A stretch of 64,000 nucleotides of DNA. Source: Lingula anatina (lineage: Eukaryota > Brachiopoda > Lingulata > Lingulida > Lingulidae). The position numbers and the translations under genes were made by a program. Shown here in pieces: positions 12,956 through 54,908 of this stretch (positions are counted from its first letter, which is position 1; every line of letters starts with the position of its first letter). The DNA lies in the NCBI RefSeq assembly GCF_001039355.2, contig NW_019774859.1, forward strand, positions 60,001 through 124,000, written 5' to 3'. The notes under the pieces were generated by a model. It was not told the origin of the DNA. It searched no databases and saw only the letters and a list, made by a program, of their open reading frames with translations.

Positions 12956-13341
12956 ATTCGTGTTTGCAGCCGGACAAAGTGTCATTTAAAAACTTTTTAA
13001 ACGCTTACTTTGTGACAGTAATAAATACATTCACCGCTTTTCTAAGGTTTCATAAAAAATGTATATCTAAGGATGTGTTCAATAGATAAATATTCCAATC
13101 ACCAAAATAGGGTAAAGACTAACCCAACAAAGTAGGCTGAAAACTGAACTATATACGCGTCCATAAACTGATAGAGAAGTTAACTATCCATATATAGAAA
13201 GAAGTCATCGTCCAACATCGGGAGAACGACGCCCCGATTACTGGACTATCAGTATCTTTGCACTGTTCATCTGGTGAAAATAAAACAAAGATTAATTATC
13301 AACCACGTTCAATTAATGATTAATCCACTACCTTTATATAA

Positions 13342-13570
13342 GGGACCATTCAGATCGAGAAGAGCTTAGTGCTAGCAAGGCCGCAACCTAAATATGGCGG
13401 ACCTACATGAAAGGAAGACCGCTTAATCCTGTAATGGTCTCTCCGCCTCTCACACTCTCACACACGTGGAGAACCCATTACAGGATTAAGCGGTGTTCCT
13501 TTCATGTAAGTCCGCCATATTTAGGTCGCGGCCTTGCTAGCACTAGGCTCTTCTCGATCTGAATGGTCCC
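13342..13570. mobile_element. Palindromic MITE, 229 bp, PIF/Harbinger-like
   Basis: Two arms of about 96 bp (13342-13437 and 13475-13570) are near-perfect reverse complements with a loop of about 37 bp. The ends read GGGACCATTCAGATCGAG and are flanked on both sides by TAA, the 3-bp TWA target-site duplication typical of PIF/Harbinger elements. There is no coding capacity, so it would be non-autonomous. Confidence 0.8.
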
Positions 13571-13777
13571 TAAGTGGGCGTGCATAGCAGCACTTGCCCT
13601 GCGATAACATGTTTAATCATTAATGGCTTTCGACTGATAAAACATTTACGGCACACTTCACAGTCTCGTTAGAAGTGCTTCAGTAAATGACTGAATTGCT
13701 TGTCACAAACTCCTTATAAAATGGGTGCGGAAATGAATAAATATAGACTTGAGGAATGACGGTCTAAAATACATTTT

Positions 13778-13781
<4 letters not shown>

Positions 13782-13812
<31 letters not shown>
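13782..13812. repeat. (CA)n microsatellite
   Basis: Uninterrupted dinucleotide run. Confidence 0.95.
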
Positions 13813-13817
<5 letters not shown>

Positions 13818-14794
13818 TAGCGCAGATTTTATCATACACGTAATCCCTTTATTTCTGCAAAGATTTGAATTTAACTGAATTTGTATACTAAACGGACATC
13901 GACTATGCATCCTTTTCTTTCTTTTTTCGTAGTTAAACTTCAATTTTTGTGCCCATGCCGTGGGTAAAACATATATACTGCTTCGAAACAATGCGTGCGT
14001 GCCGAAACACGTCCAACTTGCAACCAATGACCCGAGTAAACTATCATCAGATGGCTCGCTAAACGTTTGGTTATTCAATTTACGCCATCCATAATTCAAT
14101 CCATATTTCATAGTCATGTTAAAACGTCTTGGGGTACTTGCTCGTATTCAGATTTACGCGAGGAAAGCTTAGAGAAAATAAGTAAGGAGTAGGGGACAAC
14201 GGACGGTTTACCTTGGATTAAATCCCGTGCTTAAGAAAAATATTCCACTCAGAATGTTAGAAAAATTTTTAAAAAATGTTGTATGTACCGTACATTTAAA
14301 ACTGCCGGTAAACTTTCTTTTTATGTATTACAAAATTTATACTAACCGATCAAGTCCTTTCTTGGACAACATTTCTACTACTTAAATACACTTATTTAAA
14401 CTATTATAGCTATTATGGCTATCTTACGATTTATTTATCTTTTTTATTTTTTAACTGTAAACTAAAATTATTTTTGAAAAAAAAATCATATTTACAAAAC
14501 GCATCACAGTGGGAAATGCAGTGCTTTTTCTTGTCTATTTAGTTCATCTCTGTGCTCAGTTGGGAAACCATCTGTTATTCAGGGATTTTGTATCGTTTCT
14601 TTATTTAATAAATAAACAATGATTTTAAATTAATCTAGGACAAGGAGTTCCAAAGTACAGTGTTCTAAACAAACAAACTCACTTGAAAAATCAATTAATC
14701 AAAGAAGGGTATTGCAAATCTGATATCTTCCTTGGCCCGTCCGAAATTAAGGCAAGTCGAATGTCGTTATCTGGACTCTTTAGTCAACTTTGGG

Positions 14795-15206
14795 CTCATT
14801 CGCTGAGTTCAATCAGATTAGCAGATTAAGATAGCATTCACAACGAGTTGAGCCATGGCTTTACAAATCCTGGAACTAAATATGGCGGACGTACATGAAA
14901 GAAAAACCGCCTAATCTTTTAATAATCTCTCCGCCTCTCACACGCCTCCCCATGCGTCGTCCCTGCGGGGATCCAGTCATTAAATCTCGGCTCCATTGGG
15001 ACGACACATGGGGAGGCGTGTGAGAGGCGGAGAGACTATTAAAAGATTAGACGCTGACTAGAATACTAAAATGTGGTGATTATACGACTACGTTGGAAAT
15101 AAGAGGGGTGTGTTTATCTGTTAATGTTATTGCATTCAGCGAGAGTCCCCGAGGAGTTGGATCGATCTAAGTAGAACGGCAGTTTCAGTGGGAACGAACC
15201 CTTTGG
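14795..15206. mobile_element. Composite foldback element
   Basis: An inner hairpin (arms 14911-14963 and 14998-15050, CCGCCTCTCACACGCCTCCC core) shares AAATATGGCGGAC, TACATGAAAG and TCTCTCCGCCTCTCACAC with the MITE at 13342-13570. Outer sequence at 14795-14850 and 15060-15206 matches, in opposite orientation, the repeat arms at 12838-12955 and 49136-49352. It looks like one element nested in or joined with another. Confidence 0.6.
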
Positions 15207-15395
15207 CCCAATATAAATCAGTAGTGGTCCAACTATATTATTTTATTTGATTTTATTGCATGGTTTTATAGCAGGAAATAAATGGCTTGTTTTTCAGATG
15301 AAAGTGTACCTTATCTCTGTGGACAACTATGAATTTAACTCCCACTGAGATAGATCAAGTTTTGGTCTTTAAAAAATTAGTTGTGTTATAGTGCT

Positions 15396-15608
15396 ATGGT
15401 GAAAAGGACACGTGCTCAGATGGGACGAACCGAGTTAGAGCGACTTAATCCCGATTTTGATTAGCAAGAGAGAAGCATCCCAGAAAAGGGTCCACAAAGA
15501 CCCGCTTCTTGGTTAAGGGGGCTGAATCATTTCACAAATAAAGATGCTGCTCTAGCTTGGTATGAACCTATACCAACTCGCCACTGTTTCGTGACCGTAC
15601 CCAAGTAA
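15396..15608 (+). pseudogene. Possible decayed coding fragment of unknown origin
   Basis: A 71-codon plus-strand frame from ATG (15396) to TAA (15608) with one internal TAG. The second part reads as an ordinary protein composition (PASWLRGLNHFTNKDAALAW). I do not recognise the family. It may be a relic of a mobile element or processed gene, or chance. It overlaps no other feature. Confidence 0.2.
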
Positions 15609-15646
15609 AAAAACGTTTTCTTATACTAGTATATGTAAGTACTTAC

Positions 15647-15856
15647 TGCAACATCTCTGTTATAGTCGGTTATGTTAGTACTGTAGTTCCAATCCGCTTC
15701 CACGCTTTCTGCAAACACAATCTGCGCTCTTTGGTTGTATTCCTCAGCCCACGCCCTGGCGATCGTCTCGTTCGTATTGCTCTGAGCAATCGCGCCCTTT
15801 GCGGAAGAAGCCACCACTAAAAGAACCGTCGCTGCCAGCCGAAAAAGAGAGGACAT
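15647..15856 (-). CDS. ACE: Alternative first coding exon of the ACE-like gene
   Basis: Encodes a signal peptide (MSSLFRLAATVLLVVASS...) and the start of the mature enzyme (ARAWAEEYNQRAQIVF..., NYSTNITDYN). It ends in phase 0 at a good donor (GTAAGT, 15646-15641), the same phase as the exon at 10816-11019. It can therefore splice to exon 2 at 9910, giving about 655 aa. An in-frame ATG further upstream (15898) exists; I prefer 15856 because the hydrophobic signal core follows directly. It is nearly identical to the exon at 1-206. Whether it is an alternative promoter of the same gene or a leftover exon of a duplicated gene cannot be told from DNA alone. Vertebrate ACE does use two promoters, but with a different layout. 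Confidence 0.75.
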
Positions 15857-17328
15857 TCTGCCAGTGTCGGAGCAGTCCCAACGTGCTCTCTCTCCCACTG
15901 TGTCTGAATGATACTAAAGTTATGTAGGTAGAGCGCGTTACCTGCTGACACCGACAGGTCACATGGATGTAGGGTAATGCCTATTGTTATCAGTGGGAAG
16001 CAGTGATAAAGAGACATGCTCAGAGTTACTGGGGGCAATAACGTGCTAAACGAGGGCATCTTTCTTTCAGGTTACTTGAAACAATAGGGCTGAGGAAACA
16101 AGGGGAGGACAAGTGCAATTTGCGGTCAAAGTGGATTGAATACACATGTACCTGTCCATACAAACATAGGTGCGGCAGACATGACGATAGTAACAGAAAC
16201 AAATGTAGCAGTAAAACTCAAATGGTCTGTTTGGAAAAAGGCCAACTCCTTTCTACACGAACACTTTGACCCTTTTCCTGTTGTTAAAACTGATCCAGTC
16301 AAAGTGGCTCGTTTCGAGACATCCGAATGTACGGAGGTTTCACGGGACTTCACTCCATTTCACAATTTCTCTGAGAATTCGGCTCCTGTTGTTAAGCCAA
16401 CCATAAAATTGTGTATGGCTCTGTTTAAAAACGTTACAGACAGTTTTTTTTTATAAAGTTGTCCAAAGTGAACCAGTCCAGACTGGTGAATAACGCACTT
16501 TCTTCCTGCGAATCGACCGTTCCTTTGATATGCTGTCACATCTGAACGATGATTGGGCTTTCCTTGCTATAATTATTTCAGTTGATAAACTGTTTTGTTC
16601 TTAAACTGACATCCAAGCCGAAGGGCAGGTACCAATGTTTGATAACTAGCAATTGTTATTTACTCCAAAGCTGTATTTTATTCTCCAACAGAATCGACGC
16701 ATTTGGCGGTCGCTAATATTAGTGTTTTTGTCCGAAATTGTTCTTGAAGATAACGTGCCTTCTCCTGGCGCATCGGTAATTTGATGAGTTGTTACCCGAA
16801 TGAATGAAGTGTTGTAATGAACACAGCGTGCACACCTAAACAATGATTGAGGCTTTCTTGTTTATAGGATATATTTTCGAAAGTGAAAGGGCCGATCGCT
16901 AAAATTACCGCCCTTAACTAGTGTGTGTCCCCTTTTACCTCTATCGGATATTTGCACGATGACGGAAAACCTTCACTGCGATAACTTCACTGTGATGACG
17001 CGAGGTTCTCATTTCCGATTTGCAGAGAGGTTCACGCTTAATCTATTTTACCTTTCGACGCATCATGATCAACGCAAACTGCATTCTGGCATGGGATATT
17101 TCATCTCTCCTAGGGACAAGCTCCACGGGTTACTCCTTGAACTCATTAGAATGTAAATTTTTAATAGGTGAAGTTTTATTGTGCGTTTTCAACCAAAGGA
17201 ATTGACTTATTAAAGGTTAAACTATAATGTAGAGGTAAGTCTTTGTTTGACTAAGATACCCCTCTGAGAGTACCGCTCGATGCGAGAAAGGGCTCTGGTA
17301 AGACGCTGAATGCGCTACACCCATCCTG

Positions 17329-17336
17329 TGACGTCA
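17329..17336. promoter_or_regulatory. CRE palindrome TGACGTCA
   Basis: Perfect CREB/ATF consensus about 1.5 kb upstream of the alternative ACE exon 1. A second perfect copy lies 46 bp further on and a third at 18742-18749. Function is inference only. Confidence 0.3.
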
Positions 17337-17374
17337 CCAAACCTTGATAACAAAACGAGGCTGTTGGTACTGCG

Positions 17375-17382
17375 TGACGTCA
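17375..17382. promoter_or_regulatory. CRE palindrome TGACGTCA
   Basis: Second perfect CREB/ATF site, inside the segment absent from the left duplication copy. Confidence 0.3.
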
Positions 17383-18608
17383 TGGTAGACTAGAAAACGT
17401 GCCAGAATCCACTTGATGTGGTTAACTTTTTTAGCGATAAAGACAAAACAATATGTTCTGGGAATTAATACAATACTAAAGTAACATCGAGCGCTGGCAT
17501 GAAAACAGTGAGTTCGTACCGTACTGTTATACACTGTCATAAACAACAAGAAAAATATGTCAATAAATTCTGCCAACTTTTCTGCGTTGCTGCATTCGTT
17601 AGTCTGTCATTATTTCTGACTAACGCTTCTTCTTTTCTTGGGGAATCTCGCTTGATTGTACGCTAAATTTCGAGACTCACTATATCTTGGTGATCTGTAT
17701 GTTAAAGGACAACTAGTAGCAGTCTAGTCTCTGGAGTACAGCACTCCAATTGTCTCCGCAGATTTTCCACGATTTCAACCAAATTATGCACAACTTAATT
17801 TAATTTTCTATAATTTCTTGTGTTTGGCGAATGCTTACTTATATCACCAAAACCCCTCTGCCATATCACGGGTTATGTTGGAATTGGCAGACTTAAGTTT
17901 AGATCTTACCAAATTCCAGACAATATTTTTTCAGCTTCTTGCAATTTTCGGTGACGACTTTTTATTTCCATACATTTTGCTTTATTGCCAGAAAATTCTA
18001 AGACTTGTTTTCGCTTTCTCATAAACTATATTAGTCATAATGAAGACTTGCAGTTTCTATAAGACTTGCGTCAAGGTACGAAGGTTTTGTATTTACAGTC
18101 GCCACCCTATACAAATCGCCCTGATCTACTCCATGGCCCGTTATAACTTAGTAGTTTAGTAGAGCGACTCGCACAGGCAGTCATTTTTACGGCACTGGGC
18201 CCACAAGCCAATATATAGGCTCTACTTATTTGCTGAAAATGTAATGAAAGGAAAATATAGGAACACACAGCTTGTTTTTTTTATCGTGGTATGGTGATCA
18301 TGGACTATATAGTATAACAACCCACGTACTGTATATGATAATGATCGTCTGCATTTGAAAGCTAGCTCTTACAATATATTTTACAGTTCTTCTACAACTG
18401 CAGTCACTTATGACAAACTCCAACTTCTGGTCGTCATCATACCCAGGAAACTATACATCATAATTGACAAGCATGTTTTTTTTCCTTTCCCTAATTTCTA
18501 TGTAACTATTGTGAATAGTTAAACAGGAAATGGTTCAGAAGCTCCAGACTTACATAAGTACAAAATCTAGCTTCCTGTGGTTTTCCAACAAAGAAAACAG
18601 TCTCTTTT

Positions 18609-18715
18609 CTTAGTTCTTAATTGGCGTAATGAACGTTCAGTCCCAATCGATTTACTTAAATTCTCAAACTCAAATTCTGTCTTAACATGAACGTTCATTA
18701 CGCCAATTAGCTAAG
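18609..18715. repeat. Hairpin (inverted repeat) at the end of the ACE duplication
   Basis: Left arm 18609-18639 and right arm 18688-18715 are reverse complements over about 28 bp (core ATTGGCGTAATGAACGTTCA). The spacer is the reverse complement of what follows the same arm in the left copy (about 1429-1475), so the end of the block has been copied back inverted. Confidence 0.75.
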
Positions 18716-18741
18716 ATTTTGAGTAGGTACGTCATGACGCG

Positions 18742-18749
18742 TGACGTCA
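18742..18749. promoter_or_regulatory. CRE palindrome TGACGTCA
   Basis: Third perfect site, in the cluster TACGTCATGACGCGTGACGT just beyond the hairpin that ends the duplication. Confidence 0.25.
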
Positions 18750-19961
18750 AGAGCTGCAAGTCGCTTTGAAAAAAATCCTTTAATTGAAGACAGTTGGACA
18801 TGTTGGACTTGCTTCATAAAGTTTAAGAATGAATGAATAGATAATTTAACAAAAATAAGTATAACATGTGTTGTAGGATTTTGTGAAAAATAAAAGACGA
18901 TAAAGACTAGACTGCAGTTCGATCGCAGCAAAACTGTTCATTCCTTCAAAAATGTGCTTATTGATTTTGTTGTGAATCAATATCATTGTATCTTACGAAT
19001 GTTGTCGACAAATGTTAACAGCAAATCATATTAAAGATATTTAAAACTTTTTACATATATAGGCATAATTCTAATTTGATTATCTCAGGACGCACTGAAC
19101 ACAGCGACAGTTTGATAGTTTGATCACACGACACCAGTTGCACATTCGGGAGATCTTCGTATGAGATCTATATTTTACAATTATGAATAAATTACATTGT
19201 AAACAACTCATAGAAATATAATGTGTCGCAGGAAAAACTGTATTGAAACAATATTGTGCTCCTTTTCGATAGAAAAAAAGGAACTCTCCCCCCCCCCCCC
19301 CATCCTCCACCCCAAACCTCAGATCGACAAAACGATGAGTCGAATATTAAATATTCTGTTAGTTGAGACCGGTTGTGACAACTAAATACAAACGTGCCAT
19401 CAAAAACATTTCTGCACCTCACATTTCTTAATAATCGATGTACAAATTATTGTACACCCATAATTTATATCGGCCAATAAGATATAAAAAATTACAGTAA
19501 AAAGATAGCATAATTGATGCTGTAAAGTCTAATTGGATCTAACTGATTAGTCCCTAATTATGTATTAGAGTAAAATGAAAGCTGTTTAATTGTCGATGTG
19601 AGACCAAATGTCCATTGGTCTTTGTCAGTTTTCACTGCCGATCAGTCTGCGTGAGGTAGAACGTTCTTAGACAAAGTTTGAACGACGTGTTTACGAAACG
19701 ACGCATTTTTTCATGGCACCTGTTTTTTTCGAGGACACCTGTACCAGAGCGTAACTGGTGCCGCGTATGAATATGTTTTGTTTTTGATGGAACTTGTGAA
19801 TTAAACTTATTCCACCAGCCCTTTAAAAATCTACCAAATGATTTAAATAATTAATCATTTCTTGGATCCCTTATGCGATACCCTAAAATGGTGTAACGAA
19901 GCGGAACTACTTTGTTTAGTTCATTTAGCGCAACCACTTCATGAGTGCTGCGCATAACAAC

Positions 19962-51220
<31,259 letters not shown>

Positions 51221-54200
51221 GAGGGGTCGGGCAGACGAAGATCAGCTAAAACCAAGAAAAAAACAAAGAGCACTGTATACCTGAAAGCCTGATCACTTAG
51301 TGCCAATTAGACACCACGTGACATTTTACCGTTTTGATAAATCGAACAGAGAGCAAAATCTGACTCACTGACAATTGATTCAGACCTTAAATTAACATAA
51401 AGTTATGGAAAAAAATCTGCTATATTGATGTTGAGATTGAGAGAGGAACAAAGATACTGATCCAGGTTTTTCAACTGATGAATCCCTAGAAGCATTGATG
51501 GGTCGTATCAGGCGAATATCCTACATTCCAGATATAGTGTGATTCAATATAATATTAATATTAATATTATACTTCAAGGCTGTGAAGTGTCTTTTGCTAT
51601 GCTTTGCTGCATGCACTTGTCCTCAAACTGAATACAGGAATGTTGTGACATTATTTTCAGTAAACAAATGGAATAAGTGTAAAGTTATGTTGGCAAGCTT
51701 GTTGCTAGGGAAAGTCCAACTTCGTTTTATTTTGTGCAAGTTGCCATCTTAATTTGTGGGTGTTGTCAATGAGAATGTGTAACTAGTGTAAGTATTTACC
51801 AGTTTTTGTGTTTCATCATTGATCATCTTAATGCTTTTATTTCCTTTAACACTTAATTAGCTCAATCATAAAAGAAAAAGAAAGGGGGGAGGGGGGTGGG
51901 GGAGAATGAGTTGTTTCTGGATGGATATGCAATGAAAAACATTTTCTCTTCTGTTCATATTTTGGCTCAGTAGTTGTCTGCAGTCCTTTTATATCATTCA
52001 GTGATCAGTTTTAGGGCAGGGATCCAAATACTGTGACCCTGCCCTGTAGTGTTAATATTGACCCCTGCCAGTAGAAGCATATGTATACATATTTAGCAGT
52101 TAGATTCATTGCTGTAAGCGTATGTCACAACAAAACACCAATCAAATTCCCAGACACCAAAACTAGTCTATTTAAAGAAATATTAATCTGTAGTACTTCC
52201 TTATAGTATATGATTTTTAGGTCCTGAACATTGAATTTTTCTTTTGTTTTGTAAAATGAGTTTAAAATCTTCATCTGTGTGGATGCAACTGGTTGTTGCA
52301 TACCTAGACTGAAATTATGAGTCCTTAAGCTAGCTAGGAACAACTTGTAACACAAGTTCTTTTATGTAACTTGGCCAAGAAGATTTAACCCCCTTATGTG
52401 CTGGTCACAGGAGCAAGGGGGGCAAGTTGTGAAAATTTGATTTGAAAACATTTTTTTAAAGAGTAGTTGAATACGTGATGATAAGACTGTTTTAAGCTCA
52501 CAGAAAAAAGGTGACAGATAAAACAGAAGAACAAACTAAGGGAAATGTAGAATTAGAAGCTTGAAAGTTAAAACTTGTTTCAATTTCATCACGTAGACTT
52601 TACATATTTAGCAATATAATTGGTCTTACTGCCTTGATACAGCTGTTTTGTATGGGGATATTTTGAAGTGCATTCAAATTTTTTCGATTCACAGTTTTGA
52701 TTTCCCGAATCTCTTTAGTTTCAGGTATTTAATACAGCAAAGCATAATTTTCTCTTGAAATAAACACAGTGAAAGAAGGTTAACCTGAACTGATTTTTTT
52801 GAAATTTTATTTTGAAAGTGTTTTTATAACACAATTTTCAAGAAGAGAATATTAAGCTTTCTCTCTCTTTGTGAACATTTTCCTTTCCGATACACTTATT
52901 GTTCAGCTCTGAGTTTAAATGGTACAAAAATATATATTTATTTTGTAATACGATGATTAGAGTGCAATCAGTCAGGGCAGATGACTTTTGGGCTCCGCTC
53001 TCTAAAGAGGACATTGTTGTGCCATATAGGACTGCCCACCAGGTGAAGTGAAAAAGGTTGCTTTGTATGTGATTAAACATACATTAGACTTCACCTGTAC
53101 ATTGAAAATGTGAGTATGGGTTTCTGCTTGGACTCTTTTTCACGGTGAGCAGTGCAGTTTCTGAATCACACCAGTTTGACTTATTGATAAATTAAGAGCC
53201 TGGTTCTTTCATAAGGCGGTAGCCTAAAGGGAGGGATCATACTTGACATGGCCAGTTCATACAGAAAACTGCTCCGTGTGAAAAGGGCTGTGAATTGAAT
53301 GGTCACCTAAAACTGGTGCATGTTTATGCTTTTTAAACGAAGTCCTAGTTCCTTATTATCCAAGAATTGTTCTAAAAGTAAAACAGCTGTTGACGTTTCC
53401 ACAGATATTATGCTGATATGTATAATTATATAGTGTTTTCCATTATTTGCATAAATGAAAAAATATATATACATACAAGGTTTTTGGTGACTGTTTTTGC
53501 TCACTTTTGTTTTGTATATATACTGTATATTTGCCTTATACTTGACAACAGAAGAAAAAAAGAAAGTAGAATTCACTTATTTTGGTTACTATTCGGAAGT
53601 GTTTTTTTTTTTTTTAAACAGATATACCATAAATAGGGAGATATAGAGGTATAGTAAAAAGTGAAACCAATTGATGAAATATCTGTGAGGTTCTTGACAT
53701 TTTGATATAAGGGCTTACTGACAATGTAATTAATGTTTTCATTTCTTTTAAAATTCTTCAGTTTTTTTTTCTGGGAACAATGTCCACATTATTGAATGTA
53801 ATCTCCACTTGTGCAGAAAGGTTATATGTACTGAAGTACCTATTAGTTAAACAGCCCTTTCACTGCACCTTATTATAAATTGTGTTAAATATAATTAAAT
53901 AATTGTGCATTGCTATATGATAGAACTAAGCTTCAAGCCTTTGTTAACAAAAGTTTTTGTTATGTAACAATTCTTTCACTAATATAAAGAATAATTACAG
54001 ATAAGTATAATAAAGATTTAAACATGTATATAGGTTATCCTAGAAGTTGTAGATATATCAGAGAGGATACTATTACATTTATGTGTATTTAGCAACATTT
54101 TAAAAACTGACCCATGTGCTTATGTTATTGTTTGATGGGTTTATGTGGTCTATCATTCATTATGAAAAGAAGCAATAGTGGTTATCACCAAGTTCTCACC

Positions 54201-54830
54201 TTTTTACTGTAAATCAAACAATGTCCTCCAACTCAGAAGTTTCCTTTGGAGGAAGTACTGTTGGCTAACAATTTACTTTGCACAAAAACATGCAAAAAGA
54301 TATCAAAAGAGGAGTAACTGTTGTATGGATAGTTTTCATTCAAAGTTGACAGGATATTTATTGTTTTCCGTTGGAACTTTGAAGAAAGCATAATTTTGCA
54401 AAAAGAAGACTAATCTTTCATTTGTGAAGCTGAAAATGTTTTTCCCCATTGTTGCTAAGAAAACAATGAGGTGTGGAGTGTATTCTCTGTACAAATTGTC
54501 CATTTATTAATTAAGACAACCTTCCCTGTAAAGCAGTACATTTATTATTTTTTTTCAAAAAATGTCAACAAGTTTCCTTTTGTATTGAATGGTTTATATG
54601 CTTACAGTTACTTCATGCTTTTCACCATAAATTGATCAGTTGAAAACGTCCATTTGTTTTTGTTACATAAAAAGTACTAGGCATGAAGGCATGAAAAGCA
54701 TAGTTTTATGTTCATTATCAAAGTCTACTCTTATTCTTTGTCAATATTTGTGAAAACTTGTGATACCATGACATCTGTGACAGCTGCATGTAAAGATGAA
54801 ATAAATAACCTGATTGATTAAAAAGCTACT
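51221..54830 (+). other. SORL1: Probable long 3' UTR of SORL1
   Basis: About 3.6 kb of AT-rich DNA with no recognisable gene after the SORL1 stop. The last good plus-strand AATAAA before the next gene is at 54800-54805; another lies near 54009. Which one is used cannot be seen. Confidence 0.4.
54800..54805 (+). terminator. SORL1: Candidate SORL1 polyadenylation signal AATAAA
   Basis: Perfect hexamer about 100 bp before the stop codon of the convergent lectin gene. Confidence 0.4.
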
Positions 54831-54832
54831 AT

Positions 54833-54838
54833 TTTATT
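54833..54838 (-). terminator. Candidate polyadenylation signal of the convergent lectin gene
   Basis: Minus-strand AATAAA 71 nt after the TAA stop of the gene at 54909-57079. Confidence 0.5.
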
Positions 54839-54908
54839 TATACATTTCAATATTATGTTGGAACGTGCCTGTACTGTTTTGGGTGTGGCAGAGATGGTCG
54901 TTCTAACA

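Larger units (their letters stand above)
11020..15646. other. Sequence between the two alternative ACE first exons
   Basis: About 4.6 kb without a recognised gene. It contains a solo repeat arm (12838-12955), a palindromic MITE (13342-13570), a (CA)n run (13782-13812), a composite foldback element (about 14795-15206) and the possible coding relic at 15396-15608. It is intron 1 if the 15,647 exon is used and promoter if the 10,816 exon is used. Confidence 0.6.
16424..17967. other. About 1.5-kb segment present only in the right copy of the duplication
   Basis: Flanked by sequence continuous in the left copy (GGCTCTGTTT before, CCATACATTTTGC after). No clear terminal repeats, target-site duplication or transposase reading frame. 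It contains two perfect TGACGTCA palindromes. It could be an insertion here or a deletion in the left copy. Confidence 0.6.
15650..18640. repeat. Segmental duplication, right copy (matches 1-1480)
   Basis: Same block as 1-1480 but with an additional internal segment (about 16424-17967). It ends at 18609-18715, where the last part of the duplicated sequence is repeated in inverted orientation. Confidence 0.8.
15857..19961. other. Divergent intergenic region between ACE and SORL1
   Basis: ACE first exon and SORL1 exon 1 point away from each other, so both promoters must lie in these 4.1 kb. It contains the right duplication copy, three CRE palindromes and the hairpin at 18609-18715. I did not identify a TATA box or a transcription start. 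Confidence 0.6.

Noticed and set aside
13776-14117. 113-codon minus-strand frame
   Set aside because: Ends in the translated (CA)n run, no domain and no signal peptide.
16136-16456. 106-codon plus-strand frame
   Set aside because: Lies in the duplicated ACE 5' flank; the frame is not kept in the left copy (452-760).
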